A stretch of 64,000 nucleotides of DNA from Salinicola tamaricis (GCF_003006155.1 NZ_CP023559.1:3720001-3784000); one strand, 5' to 3'. Counted from the stretch's first letter, positions 1 to 10,202 are shown. A program made the numbers and translations. The notes: generated by a model from the letters alone, not told the origin.

Positions 1-99
1 GCCACCCAGTCATTCAGTCTCGGTAAACCGCTGCTATCCCCGCAAGGGCTGCACCCCGACCCCTGGGTCGTCTATTGGCAAGCCAGTTTCACCCTGTAG
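1..99 (+). CDS. TpsB/CdiB outer-membrane transporter, C-terminal end only
   Basis: The first 32 codons of the window are an open frame ending in TAG at 97-99. The peptide ends GKPLLSPQGLHPDPWVVYWQ followed by ASFTL. A G-(K/R)-P-L-x-x-P-x-G motif followed by a last beta strand with a terminal aromatic/aliphatic pattern is typical of the end of FhaC/ShlB/CdiB-type 16-stranded TpsB barrels, which export TpsA exoproteins across the outer membrane. The adjacent downstream gene, 47 bases away, is a TpsA exoprotein, which supports the assignment. The rest of the gene lies outside the window. Assignment rests on this short tail plus context. Confidence 0.7.
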   Translation, partial: ATQSFSLGKPLLSPQGLHPDPWVVYWQASFTL

Positions 100-146
100 C
101 ACCGCAAGGACCTTCCTAACGCGTAAATCACTCGAGGAAACATCCG

Positions 147-3100
147 ATGAAAAGGTCGGGACCTGTTACCCGCTGGACCTGCTGGGCAGTCATCGCCACC
201 TGGATTTTACAGCCGCTGCAACCGGTCTGGGCTGCCGGCATCGCAACTGCCGACAAGCGCACTACGGTCACCACGCGTCACGGCGTACCGGTGGTCGAGA
301 TCGCCAGACCCAATGCCAGCGGCGTCTCGCACAACCGTTACAGAGAATTCAGCGTTGGCCAATCTGGCGCCGTACTCAACAACGCCACGAGCACTACCAA
401 ATCAGAACTGGCGGGAAAGCTCCGCGCCAACGGCCACCTGAAAGGCACGCCAGCGGAGTTGATCATCAACGAAGTCACAGGCAAACGTCGCTCTCAGCTC
501 GCTGGCCAGTTGGAAGTGGCCGGCCACCGAGCTGAGGTGATGATTGCCAACCCCAATGGCATTACCTGTAACGGTTGCAGTTTTCTCAACGCGCCCGGCA
601 TCACACTGACCACCGGTAAGCCGGGGTTCGACCGTCATGGGGCGCTCAGCTCACTGACCGTAGACAAGGGCGATATCCGGATCGGCAGTCAAGGCCTGGA
701 TAGCCGGTCACAGGATTACACGGCGTTGATCAGCCGTACGGCGACCTTGGAAGGCAAATTGCAAGCCAAGGCGCTGGAAGTCACGCTCGGGCGCAACCGC
801 CTGGATATCACCAACGGTACACTCGACCCGCTCGCAGCGAAAAGAAAGGAGACGCCACCCACGCTGGCACTCGATAGCCGCGAACTCGGCGGTATGTACG
901 CCAATCGCATCCGTCTAATCGCAACCGAAGCGGGCGTCGGCGTCAATGCCGGCAACCTTCGTAGCAGCAGCGGTGACATCCTGCTCGATGCCAAAGGGCA
1001 ATGAGCGTCAATAAGGCCAACTCCGCGCGGGATATCGGTATGCGCGCTGGCGCCATCACTCTGGCCAAGGGCGCCAAGCTCGAGGCACAGCGCGACGTCA
1101 CGCTGGTCACCCCCAGGCTCGACAACGCGGGGGCCATCACGACTCAGCGGGATATGCGAGTCTTCGCCAATCGGGTCGACAACCACGGCAACACCGCTCG
1201 CCTCCAGGCCGGTCAGGATCTCTGGATTCAGAAAAACCCCAAAGGTGACAAGAGCGCTCTGGTCAGCAACCGCTCGGCGACCATCAAGACCCGTCCGGCA
1301 ATCTGGTGATCCGTACCCAGCAGTTGAGTAACACCCGAGAGCACGTGATAACCAAGGCGCGCACGCTTTCGCCCAACTCGACGAGCATTAACAACAATGT
1401 GGGTGCTCAGATGATGAAGAGGCACAATCATGGGCCCCACGTTTTTTACATCAACAACCAGGTCGATCTGCCCAAACTCGGTATCAATAAGTGGTTCGGC
1501 AAACCCGATCTCGCCAAAGACTCCAATGTCAATGTCGGGAAAAGAAGGGATGAGGCACATGCGATCTCTGACCCAGCGGTTATCGATTCGGGCAAGAGCC
1601 TTTATATCAATGCACACAATCTGGACAACCGCGGCAGCGTTATTCGTGCCAAACAGGATATGTTCCTCGCCGGAGAAACGCTCAAGAGCAACGCGGCCAG
1701 GGTATTAGGAGAACGCAACCACTACATTACATTGGATGGCTATCGTGGCGAGAGTGAAGCCGCGCTACGAGCAAAACGCGTCCCGGGCCCATTCGGAGCG
1801 GCCGACGTCACAAAATGGTGGAGAAAGGTCGACGAGTATAATATCTGGCATCCGACGAGGATCCTGTCCGCGACGCTCGCCGCCGGCCGGCGGCTGGTAA
1901 TGGACTTCGACAAAACGATCGAGTTGCAGACCATTCCCGAGCTGGACACATATGAGCGTCACCTGCCCACACTCCCCACCAGCGTCAGCGGCAAAGATAT
2001 TTTCGCAACCAGCCATCACTTCTCGCTATCGAGCGTTATATCGGCCAAGCATGACCTGAGTTTGGTCTCCAGCGGCAATATCAGAACGAGAAATGCGACA
2101 CTACATGCCGGCAATCATCTAGCGCTCGCCGCCGCCAAGAGCATTTCCCTATATCAAACCAGCGCGACAGGTGGTGATATATCGCTGCTCGCCCGCAGCG
2201 GCAGTATCAATCTCGGCCGCCCCTATGTTTACGATACGCGAGGCAACGCCCGAGTCCCGCTGCTGGCTGCCAAGCGCGGCCTCGACCTGATCGCCGGTAG
2301 TGATATCAAAGCCAGGGACATGGGTAACCTGAAAGCTGCCGATATTGCCCTTCAGGCTGGACGAGACATTAGATTCCTGGTCACTTCTCGGCACCTGGCA
2401 ACCTGGGGCCGTGCCAATGACAAGCTCGCCAGCCGCGCCCCTATCCGGCGTGATGTCCTGACGCAGCGCCTCGCGCAGACGAACCATGTCACTGCGGCCC
2501 AGTCAATGTCGATGGTTGCTGGTCGAAATATCGATATCCCGCTTGCGCGTCTCGACGCCGGCACCAGTCTCTCGCTCCAGGCCGGGCAAGATATTCAGCT
2601 CGACGCTTACTCCCTAAGCAATCGCTTCGCTGCGCTATTCGATGTCACCCGCTCCGATGAGCTCACCGCGCGTCTCGCCGCTGGTGGCGATCTACTGCTC
2701 AATGCCGGCCGCGACATCGATACGGAAGCCGGCAAACTCGCAGCCAAGCGTAACCTGACACTGCTATCCGGCCGTGACATGGCCTTCGACCACCTCGGCT
2801 ATCGTGTCGGGTCCGACCAGGCCTACCAGGACCATGATATTGTCACCCGCCTCGGTGCCGGGCGAGACCTCATCCTGGCTGCCAATGGCAAGATCGACAC
2901 GCTGGGCAGCGACCTCAGCGCCAGACGCGACCTGCGCATCGCCTCGCTCGGCAATCTCTCTTTCCGCGCGCTGGAACAAACTTTTCACCGGCCTATCAAG
3001 CATGGCCATCAGGAAGGCACCAACCAGCGCGAGTCCACGCTGAAAAGCGGCCGGCATACCGTACTCGACAGCCACGGCAGCATGCTGTTCCAGGCTTCCC

Positions 3101-5294
3101 GACTCAACGCCGGCGGCAACCTGAATGCCGCCGCCAGGGGCGGATTCCTATTCGCTCAGGCGATGGAAGAAAACACGAGCTACCAGACCAAGAAGAAGAA
3201 GAGAAGCTGGCTCGGTCTGCGCAAGAAGACCGTCAAACGTACCGGGCACAGCGTCACCCACAAGGTGGTCTCATTCACCGCCAAGCAGAATATCGACCTG
3301 CTCAGTCGCGACGACAGCACCTATCAGGCCAGCCGTATCAGTGCCGGCAAGAATGCCAAACTGACCAGCCAGAAGGGTAAGGTACGCTTCGAGGCAGTCA
3401 AGGACAGCCGCCTGGAGCAGCGCATCAGTCAATCCCGCGGGTTTTATATCAAGACCAGCGACAAGGGATATCGGAAGGACACCTGGCGGCTACCCAGCCT
3501 GCAGTTCGGCGGTAAGTTGCGGATCGATGCCGCCAAAGGCATCGGTGCTGACTACAAGAAGCAACAGGGCCAGCAGCTCGATCGGGCCTTGGCCCAGTTG
3601 GCCAGCACACCGGGGACCGAGTGGCTCAAGGCACTCAGAGGCAACAAGAAGGTCCACTGGCGCGAAGTCCAGGACGCCTACGCCAAGTGGCATCACACAG
3701 AAAAACATCTCAACCCGACCGTCAGCGCTGTCATCGCCATCGCGGTGGCGGCTGCGACCAGTGGCAGTGGTCTTGCCGCCTGGGCCGGCAACGCCGCCGC
3801 CGGTAGTGTCACTGGTACAGCGGGTGCAGCGTTATATGGCATGGGCGCTGCCGGCATGAGTGCACTCACCTCGCAAGCGGCGGTCACACTCGCAGACAAC
3901 CAGGGCAACCTGTCCAAGACCTTCAAGAGCCTGGGCAGTAGCGCCACGGTGAAGTCCATCGCCACAGCGATGTTGGTCAGTGGCGCCATGGCCGGGTTCG
4001 ACCAAGGCGTGCTGGCCAAGGCGCCCACCCCCGACTCCCCTCGCCTACCGGTACTCAGCGACGGTGACTGGACCCGAGTCGCCCAGCGTGTCGGTGCCGA
4101 GAGTCTGATCAATGCTGGCGTCAACCAGGCCGCCTATGGTGGCAGCTTCAACGACCGCTTCAGAGACGCACTGCTGGGCAACATCGGCGCACAGGTCCAG
4201 GCCCAGGGCGCCAATCTCATTGGCGACAACGGCCAGATTCTCGGCACTGGCGGCAAGGCCATTTCCCACGCGGCACTCGCAGGGCTGGCCGCCGAGATCG
4301 GCCGCGGCAGCGCCAAAGGCGCCGTCGCCGGTGCACTCGCCGCGGAAGTGATGGCCACCAGCATGGGCAACGATGCCGTCGCCCCCGAACAGTGGAACCG
4401 CTACGCCATAAACAGGCCCAGATTGCCCGCTTACTCGGCGGCGTCGCTGGCGCCGTCTTCACCGGCGATGCCAAGGGCGCCTACAGCGGTGCAGATAGTG
4501 GCGAGCGGGTGCATCGTTACAATTTTCTAAAACACGAACAGGTCGCTGAGTATGTTCAGGAAGCAAAACAATGCGAAGCACGCGGAAATTGCGACGAAGT
4601 GCAGGAAAAATACCGCGAGATAAGCCTTGCGCAGCAAGACAAGCTGATTGCCATCTGTGCAACAGATAGCAAGAAATGCCATGCTCAATATCAAGATTTG
4701 ATAAGAGACCATGATAAATTTCGCGCGGAACTGGATAAGCTGGCTGGCGGTGAGGTGCCCTGGAGAATCAGCCTAGACACTGGCCCCCTACTCCTACAGT
4801 ATACGGATGCTGAAGGCGCGGTTTCTCAAGCCGGGTTCGCTCAAGCAATCAAACAAAAGTATGGCTTAGACGATGAGCAAGCTTCGATCGTATCGGCCGC
4901 TGCCCTCTCGGCAATGGGTGGAGTCGGGTTTAACAGCAGGATACGGCCTGTAAATGGCAGAGCGCCAATCAATAGCAAATACGCCAACACGACAATTCCT
5001 TTGAAAGATTTGCCAGAGAAAATAAGAGAAAAATACCCGCACAGCATTCATTTTAACGGCGCAGGCTTTCCCGACTTCTCTCGATACTCAATCAAAAATG
5101 TTGTCATAGAACCTGGAAGATCAAGAAAAGTTGATTATCGAAGAGCAGATATAGCAGCAGGCTATAACTCAGAAAAACCACGACCCAAAGGCTATGTCTG
5201 GCATCACAATGAGCATGTCGGGTATATGCAACTAGTTCCAAGTGATCTTCACGAAGCTGTTAAGCATACAGGTGGTATAGCTAAGCAAAAATAG
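147..5294 (+). CDS. CdiA/FhaB-type TpsA exoprotein with C-terminal WHH (HNH/Endo VII) nuclease toxin; interrupted by three 1-base deletions
   Basis: Secreted contact-dependent inhibition effector, about 1716 residues once frames are joined. It starts at ATG 147 with a signal peptide (residues 1-29, cleavage after VWAA). A TPS secretion domain follows, with the NPNGI motif and a CNGC cysteine pair. Next are long stretches of filamentous-hemagglutinin repeats (LxAGxDI patterns), a glycine/alanine-rich hydrophobic segment near 3710-4000, and a pretoxin domain beginning YNFLKHEQ with paired cysteines near 4530-4700. The toxin tip carries FPDFSRYS, WHHNEH, MQLVP and HTGG, the signature of the WHH branch of HNH/Endonuclease VII nucleases. 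The frame changes near 1000, 1290 and 4409; each is repaired by adding one base, so I read it as an intact gene with sequence errors. The toxin-coding part is clearly more AT-rich than the body, as expected for exchangeable CDI tips. Confidence 0.88.
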
Positions 5295-5304
5295 GAGCGC
5301 CATC

Positions 5305-5765
5305 ATGTTAAAAATAGTTGACCAGGGCCCAAAGGCCGATGATTTTTCATTAACCACCTTGGAAAAAAAAATAAGAGCACAGCTCCCTTCAGAGTATAGA
5401 AGATTTTTAAAAGAAAACAACGGGGGGAAACCCATTCCGGATACTTTTAAATTTTACAACACTATATCTGAAAGAGAAGATGAATCCGATGTTCATCTAT
5501 TCTTCTCTTTAGAAAAAAACGAATATGATTCAATCTTCAACATGCTAGAGGTATTTGAAAACAGAATTCCACAGAGCTTTTTGCCAATTGCAAGAGACTC
5601 AGGGGGGGAGTGATCATTATGGATCTGACCGGCAAAGAGGAAATATGCTTCTGGGATCCAGATTACGAGGCTGAAGACGGAGAAGAGCCAAGGCAGGACA
5701 ACATCTATCATATCAGCAACAATTTCTCGGAATTTCTCACAGAGCTTTATGAGCTAGAGGATTAA
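5305..5765 (+). CDS. SMI1/KNR4-family immunity protein (cognate of the upstream nuclease tip), frameshifted in a G run
   Basis: It begins 10 bases after the toxin stop with a GGAG site before ATG 5305. The sequence shows an SMI1/KNR4 (SUKH) fold pattern: LPSEYRRFLKENNGGKP near residue 30, FLPIARDSGG near 95, then after the G run IIMDLTGKEEICFWD and an acidic end SEFLTELYELED. SUKH proteins are common immunity partners of HNH/WHH toxins in polymorphic toxin systems. The frame breaks in a seven-G run at 5608-5614; one extra G joins both halves into a protein of about 153 residues. As written, translation would stop at 5613 and remove the C-terminal third. AT-rich like the toxin tip, so the two probably moved together. 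Confidence 0.8.
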
Positions 5766-5803
5766 GGAGGCTGCAGAGTTATTTCTCAACACTAACCATA
5801 TGA

Positions 5804-5926
5804 GCCGCACTCGTTGCCCGCGACATATTCGCACTTGGGCTCTCATATAAAGAGGCCGAATATGCGAATGAGCTTGGCTTTTTTAGGATAGACATAGAAG
5901 CAAACCTCTTCGCTCACGGCGGGTAA
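5804..5926 (+). pseudogene. Fragment of a displaced CDI toxin or immunity module
   Basis: A 40-codon open stretch without its own start codon (it follows an in-frame TGA) encodes AALVARDIFALGLSYKEAEY, then ANELGFFRIDIEANLFAHGG and TAA. Its composition is protein-like and AT-rich, matching the adjacent toxin and immunity genes and unlike the following high-GC region. CDI loci often carry orphan toxin or immunity remnants downstream of the active pair. I do not recognise the family, so the assignment is by position, composition and coherent peptide only. Confidence 0.4.
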
Positions 5927-6127
5927 TGTGATTAGTATCTTCATCGAGGTTTCGAACTCGTAGCCGACGCTGTTGGCGCCGGCTACGACCTAAGGGTAAT
6001 TTTTCAGCACGGCACCGCCGCATAGGCGTCCAATCATTCCATTCAACGTCCTTTCCGTGACGGCGTCCACTATACGCATCGCCGAATCGGCTGACTAGCT
6101 GCTACATGGCCCCCTGCCTGACGCTAT
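5927..6127. other. Non-coding gap between CDI locus and SnoaL-like gene
   Basis: No open frame with a start is visible. A nine-base inverted repeat (TCGTAGCCG / CGGCTACGA) around 5959-5990, followed about 15 bases later by TAATTTTT, could serve as a weak transcription terminator for the CDI operon. The right part is the 3' flank of the minus-strand gene that ends at 6128. The composition changes here from AT-rich to GC-rich, marking the probable edge of the acquired CDI module. Confidence 0.4.
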
Positions 6128-6526
6128 TCAGCCCACCTGTGCCACCCACTCATTGAGGTTGTAGTAGTTGCTGATGCGCGCGACCTTGCCGTTTTTGATC
6201 TCGAAGAAGGCGCCGGCCGGCAGGACGTAGGTTTGGCCGTTGGCCGGAGGTAATCCTTCGTCGTCGGCCAGGTATTCGCCGTGCACCACGAACTCGGCAG
6301 CAGCGCGGTCGCCGGCGGCGTTCTGCAGCACCACGATATCGGCCAGGCGCTCGCGGTAGCAGCGGTTCATCTTGTCCATGAAGGCGGCGAAGGTAGCCTT
6401 GCCGATCTGGCGCTCGCCCTGATTGATGTCGTGCACCACGTCCTCGTCCAGCAGGTCGAGAAAGGCGGGCATGTCGCCGGCGTTGAAGGCGGCGTAGTAG
6501 GCCTGAACCAGTTCGGTGGTGGTCAT
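6128..6526 (-). CDS. SnoaL/NTF2-like protein (ketosteroid-isomerase-related)
   Basis: 132 residues, start ATG at 6526 preceded by AAGGAA at good spacing. The pattern MTTTELVQAYYAAFNAGDMP followed by FLDLLDEDVVHDINQGERQ and a later GAFFEIKNGKVARISNYYNL is characteristic of the NTF2-like fold, specifically the ketosteroid-isomerase-related group. Members form cone-shaped dimers with a hydrophobic pocket; substrate cannot be told from sequence. It stands alone, divergent from the GNAT/nitrilase pair, with a MITE-like element in its upstream region. Confidence 0.8.
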   Translation of the reverse strand: MTTTELVQAYYAAFNAGDMPAFLDLLDEDVVHDINQGERQIGKATFAAFMDKMNRCYRERLADIVVLQNAAGDRAAAEFVVHGEYLADDEGLPPANGQTYVLPAGAFFEIKNGKVARISNYYNLNEWVAQVG

Positions 6527-6550
6527 GGCTAGGTTCCTTGCGTAGCGTGG

Positions 6551-6785
6551 TTAGGGAACCACTGCATAAATGCCTGCGCGAGCGAATCGCTGCGTTGCGT
6601 GGTACTGGGGCGCCAGCCCGGTCGAACACTCGCCTAACCCCACGTTATGTCTCGTGTGACGCGTTGCCTTCGGCAACTTGCCCTGACGGGCCGCCCTACG
6701 GGCGTTCTCTACGCGTTGCTTCGAGTCTGTGTGCCATGCGCCTTGCGCTTCATCTCGCTCGTCGATTTATTCAGCGCTTCCTTAG
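6551..6785. mobile_element. MITE-like element with imperfect terminal inverted repeats
   Basis: This 235-base segment fills most of the gap between the divergent genes at 6526 and 6870. Its ends are inverted relatives: the left end carries GGAACCACTGCATAAAT and the right end, read on the minus strand, GGAAGCGCTGAATAAAT, 16 of 21 positions matching over 6551-6571 and 6765-6785. The similarity continues inward (GCGAGCG and GTTGCGTGG on the left; GAGCGAG and GGCGCATGG on the right, minus strand). The interior has further small palindromes and no convincing gene. The architecture is that of a non-autonomous miniature inverted-repeat element; I cannot see its transposase here. Confidence 0.55.
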
Positions 6786-6869
6786 TGATGGGTTGGCTCG
6801 CATGATAAGTTCGCGCCTTCCAGCCGGCATAGCCGCCGGCGTCACCCTGCTGCTGGCGAACGACTCCAG

Positions 6870-7460
6870 ATGGATATCGAACTGCTCCGGGGGCCGCAGA
6901 TTGCACCCCATGTCGAAGACCTGGCGCATTTGCGGATCACGGTCTTCCGCGAATTTCCCTACCTCTACGACGGCAGCCTCGACTACGAGGCCGAGTATCT
7001 CGACACCTACGTGCGCAGCGCGGACAGCCTGTGCGTGCTGGTACGGGACGCGGGTCGCGTGGTCGGCGCCTCCACGGCGCTGCCGCTGACCGATGAAACC
7101 GTGGAATTCCAGCAGCCGTTCCTTGCCGCGAGCTGGAATCCTGCGCGCATCTTCTACTGCGCCGAGTCGGTGGTGTTGCCGACCTGGCGCGGGCGTGGTC
7201 TGGGCGTGCGCTTCTTCGCCGAGCGCGAGGCGCATGCGCGCCGGCTGGGTCGCTTCGACTGGTGCGCCTTCTGCGCCGTGCAGCGCCCGGCCGACCACCC
7301 GCGGCGGCCCGCCGACTACCAGCCGCTGGACGCCTTCTGGGCACGCCGCGGCTATCGTCATCATCCCGAACTGCACACCCAGTATCATTGGCGCGATCTG
7401 GACGAAGCCGAGGAGTCGGCCAAGCCCATGTCGTTCTGGTTGAAGGAACTCACCGCATGA
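6870..7460 (+). CDS. GNAT-family N-acetyltransferase coupled to a nitrilase-family gene
   Basis: 196 residues. The acetyl-CoA binding motif A region reads FYCAESVVLPTWRGRGLGVR (residues about 92-111), with the R-G-x-G-x-G/A-type RGRGLG loop. The N-terminal part (FREFPYLYDGSLDYE) resembles the acetyltransferase half of bifunctional GNAT/carbon-nitrogen hydrolase proteins. Its stop codon overlaps the start of the next gene (ATGA at 7457-7460), so the two are translationally coupled and probably act in one pathway. The acceptor substrate is unknown. The ribosome-binding site is weak, so the exact start is moderately certain. Confidence 0.85.
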   Translation: MDIELLRGPQIAPHVEDLAHLRITVFREFPYLYDGSLDYEAEYLDTYVRSADSLCVLVRDAGRVVGASTALPLTDETVEFQQPFLAASWNPARIFYCAESVVLPTWRGRGLGVRFFAEREAHARRLGRFDWCAFCAVQRPADHPRRPADYQPLDAFWARRGYRHHPELHTQYHWRDLDEAEESAKPMSFWLKELTA

Positions 7461-8341
7461 TCAAGGTTGCCGCCTGCCAATATCACATCGACCTGCTGAC
7501 GAGTTGGGACGCCTATGCCGAACACCTGACCGAGCTATGCGAGGCCGCCGCCGGCCAGGGTGCCGAGCTGCTGCTGCTGCCGGAATACGCCGGCATGGTG
7601 CTCACGGGCCAGTTGCCAGAGGCCCAACGCAGCGACCTGCACGGCTCCATCGCCGGCATCCAGCCACTGCTGCCGCGCTGGTTGGAACTGTGCGAGAGCC
7701 TGGCGCGGCGGCTGCAGATTCATCTGCAACCTGGTTCGGTGGCCGTACTGGATGATGATGGCCTCTACCGCAACCGCGCCTGGCTGTTCGGCCCGGACGG
7801 CTGCCTGGGCAGCCAGGACAAGCTGATGATGACCCGCTTCGAGCTGGAGCAGTGGCAGATCGCCGCCGGCAGCGGGCTCAAGGTGTTCGACACGGTATTG
7901 GGCAAGCTGGGCATCCTGATCTGCTACGACAACGAGTTTCCGCTGCTGGCGCGCACCCTGGCCGAGGCCGGGGTGGATCTAATCCTGGCGCCCAGTTGCA
8001 CGGACACCGAAGCGGGTTTCTATCGCGTGCGCATCGGTGCTCAGGCGCGAGCGCTGGAGAACCAGATCGCCGTACTGCAGTCGCCCACGGTCGGCCTGGC
8101 GCCCTGGTCGCCAGCGCTGGACGAGAATATCGGCCGCGCCGCGCTCTACGTACCCTCTGACTACGGCATGCCGGCCACTGGCGTGATCGCCGAGAGCGAG
8201 GCGCTGTGCCCTACCCACAGCCGCTGGCTGATCGCCGAGCTGGATCTGGACGAGGTGCGCCGGGTGCGTGAAACCGGCCAGGTATTCACCCGACGCGACT
8301 GGCCAAAGCAGTTCGACGACAGCCGGCTGGTACTGCGTTGA
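7457..8341 (+). CDS. Carbon-nitrogen hydrolase (nitrilase superfamily)
   Basis: 294 residues from ATG 7457. The catalytic triad of the nitrilase/amidase superfamily is visible in order: Glu in LLLLPEYAG, Lys in GSQDKLMMTRFE and the nucleophile Cys in LICYDNEFP. Such enzymes hydrolyse amide or nitrile C-N bonds, or condense N-carbamoyl groups; substrate cannot be given from sequence. The ATGA overlap with the preceding acetyltransferase mirrors the gene fusions known from other bacteria, suggesting that an acetylated or amide intermediate is shared. No frameshift. Confidence 0.88.
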   Translation: MIKVAACQYHIDLLTSWDAYAEHLTELCEAAAGQGAELLLLPEYAGMVLTGQLPEAQRSDLHGSIAGIQPLLPRWLELCESLARRLQIHLQPGSVAVLDDDGLYRNRAWLFGPDGCLGSQDKLMMTRFELEQWQIAAGSGLKVFDTVLGKLGILICYDNEFPLLARTLAEAGVDLILAPSCTDTEAGFYRVRIGAQARALENQIAVLQSPTVGLAPWSPALDENIGRAALYVPSDYGMPATGVIAESEALCPTHSRWLIAELDLDEVRRVRETGQVFTRRDWPKQFDDSRLVLR

Positions 8342-9456
8342 ACGCGCCAGAGGCATTACCGGAGTCGCCGCTGGCTGCTTATGAGCAGGCGCTGGCAGGT
8401 GGCTTCGTCGTCGATGTCGCACAGCGCCGTACGGTTCAGGCGTTGCAGCGCTGCTTCGAGGCCGTGCATCGCGGTGAATGCCCGCCCGGCGTGTACCTCT
8501 GGGGGCCAGTGGGACGCGGCAAGACCTGGCTCATGGATAGCTTCTACAACAGCCTGCGAGTACCGGCGCGGCGCCAGCACTTCCATCACTTCATGCAGTG
8601 GGTGCATCGGCGTCAGTTCCAGCTAACCGGTAATGCTGATCCACTGCGTCTGTTGGCCGAGGAGCTGGGACGCGAGGTGCGTGTGCTGTGCTTCGACGAG
8701 CTGTTCGTCACTGACATCGGCGATGCCATGTTGCTGGGTCGCCTGCTCAGCCTGATGCTGGCGCAGCGCGTGGTGCTGGTGGCCACCTCCAACCAGCCGC
8801 CGGATCAGCTTTATGCCGATGGTTTCAACCGCGAACGCTTCCTGCCGGCCATCGCCGCGCTCGAAGCGCACATGCAGGTGGTGGCCGTGGATGGCGAGCA
8901 GGATCATCGCCTGCACCCCGGCGCTGAGGTACAGCGTTACTGGGTGCAGCAGCCGCAGGCGCTGTTTGAGCTGTTCGCCCGCCTGAGCGCGGGCCAGGTG
9001 GTCAGCCATGAGCCGGTCGCGCTGGGTCATCGGCGTATCGCCAATCTGGGCCACAGCCCGGCAGCGCTGTGGTGCCGGTTCAGTGAACTGTGCGAACGGC
9101 CGCTGGCCGCGTCGGACTTCATCGCGCTGTGCGAACGCTTTCCGGCCATTCTGCTTGCGGAAGTACCGCGCCTGGGCGGTGAGCCACGTGAAGGGCGCAT
9201 CGCCCGCGGCACCGAGGATGGCGCCGAGCGGGTCGACGCCGGCGACAGACAGTTGCCGACACTGTCGCGCAACGACGATGCGGTGCGCCGTTTCATCGCT
9301 CTGGTCGACGAGTGCTACGATCGCCGCGTGCCGCTGTATATCGAGGCCGAGGTCGCACTGGATGAGCTTTACACCCAAGGCTACCTCGATTTTGTCTTTC
9401 GCCGCACGCTCAGCCGTCTGCGCGAGATGCAGTTGGAGCGCTTCGGCCGCTCATAG
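8338..9456 (+). CDS. zapE: AFG1/ZapE-family ATPase
   Basis: 372 residues. Walker A is GPVGRGKTWLMDSFY (about residues 57-71), Walker B VLCFDELFVTDIGDA, followed by ATSNQPPDQLY (sensor 1 region) and an arginine-rich end FVFRRTLSRLREMQ, all diagnostic of AFG1-like P-loop ATPases. E. coli ZapE associates with the Z-ring during constriction. The proposed start is TTG 8338, overlapping the nitrilase stop (TTGA); no ATG lies at a better position, and the product then has normal family length. It converges with ruvC. Confidence 0.85.
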   Translation: MNAPEALPESPLAAYEQALAGGFVVDVAQRRTVQALQRCFEAVHRGECPPGVYLWGPVGRGKTWLMDSFYNSLRVPARRQHFHHFMQWVHRRQFQLTGNADPLRLLAEELGREVRVLCFDELFVTDIGDAMLLGRLLSLMLAQRVVLVATSNQPPDQLYADGFNRERFLPAIAALEAHMQVVAVDGEQDHRLHPGAEVQRYWVQQPQALFELFARLSAGQVVSHEPVALGHRRIANLGHSPAALWCRFSELCERPLAASDFIALCERFPAILLAEVPRLGGEPREGRIARGTEDGAERVDAGDRQLPTLSRNDDAVRRFIALVDECYDRRVPLYIEAEVALDELYTQGYLDFVFRRTLSRLREMQLERFGRS

Positions 9457-9510
9457 CAGCGTGCCTGTCACTCGTGGATTGGACTGGCACATTGGATTCC
9501 TCCCCGTCTC

Positions 9511-10053
9511 TCACTCCGGCCTGAAGTCGCGCCAACGATTGCGGCCAGCGCTGCCGCTACTACGCCGGCGACTGCTGGTCGCTACCAGCCCCTGACGCGC
9601 GTAGGCGTGGGTGAGCGCGATGGCCAGCGCGTCGGCAGCATCTTCGGGGGGTGACGCGTCCAGCGTGAGTAGCGCCGTTACCATATGCTGGACTTGGGCC
9701 TTTTCGGCGCCGCCGGTGCCCGTGACCGCCTGCTTGATCTGGCGTGCGGCGTATTCGTGCACCGGGATACCGTGGTTGGCGGCACATACGATCGCGGTGC
9801 CGCGGGCTTGGCCCAGCTTGAGCGCGGAGTCAGGGTTCTTGGCCATGAACACGCGCTCGATGGCGAACTCCTGGGGTCGGTGGAGCCCGATCAGTTCAGC
9901 GACGCCGGCATAGACCTGGGCCAGTTTCTGCGCCAAGTCGTCACCGGAGATGCGAATACAGCCGCTGGCGACGTAGCGGGGCCGCGCCGCACCGACGTCG
10001 ATCACGCCATAGCCGGTAATCCGCGAGCCCGGATCGATACCCAACAGGATCAT
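9511..10053 (-). CDS. ruvC: Crossover junction endodeoxyribonuclease RuvC
   Basis: 180 residues. RNase H-like resolvase of Holliday junctions, working with the RuvAB branch-migration motor. Catalytic acidic residues are visible: Asp in [15 protein letters not shown] at the N-terminus, Glu in [14 protein letters not shown], and the [16 protein letters not shown] cluster near the end. The C-terminal tail is arginine/serine-rich. The gene lies downstream of aspS, as is common in gammaproteobacteria, but yebC is not between them and ruvA/ruvB do not follow: zapE lies convergently 54 bases away. Confidence 0.93.
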   Translation of the reverse strand: MILLGIDPGSRITGYGVIDVGAARPRYVASGCIRISGDDLAQKLAQVYAGVAELIGLHRPQEFAIERVFMAKNPDSALKLGQARGTAIVCAANHGIPVHEYAARQIKQAVTGTGGAEKAQVQHMVTALLTLDASPPEDAADALAIALTHAYARQGLVATSSRRRSSGSAGRNRWRDFRPE

Positions 10054-10202
10054 CGTCTCGGCTCCGGTGTCGTGCGGATGATCATCGTTGGCTCAGTCAT
10101 GCGTTTCATGCTTGCTCGACCTTTCTGCTCGGCGGGCTGTACGATACGCCTGGAGCGCGCCGTGGGGGTGTCTTCGGCAGACTATCCCCTAGCCGCCGCA
10201 CA

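Noticed and set aside
147-1309. Programmed frameshifting or phase variation in the CdiA-type gene
   Set aside because: Breaks are not at slippery heptamers or long repeats, and the same kind of one-base loss affects housekeeping genes throughout the window.
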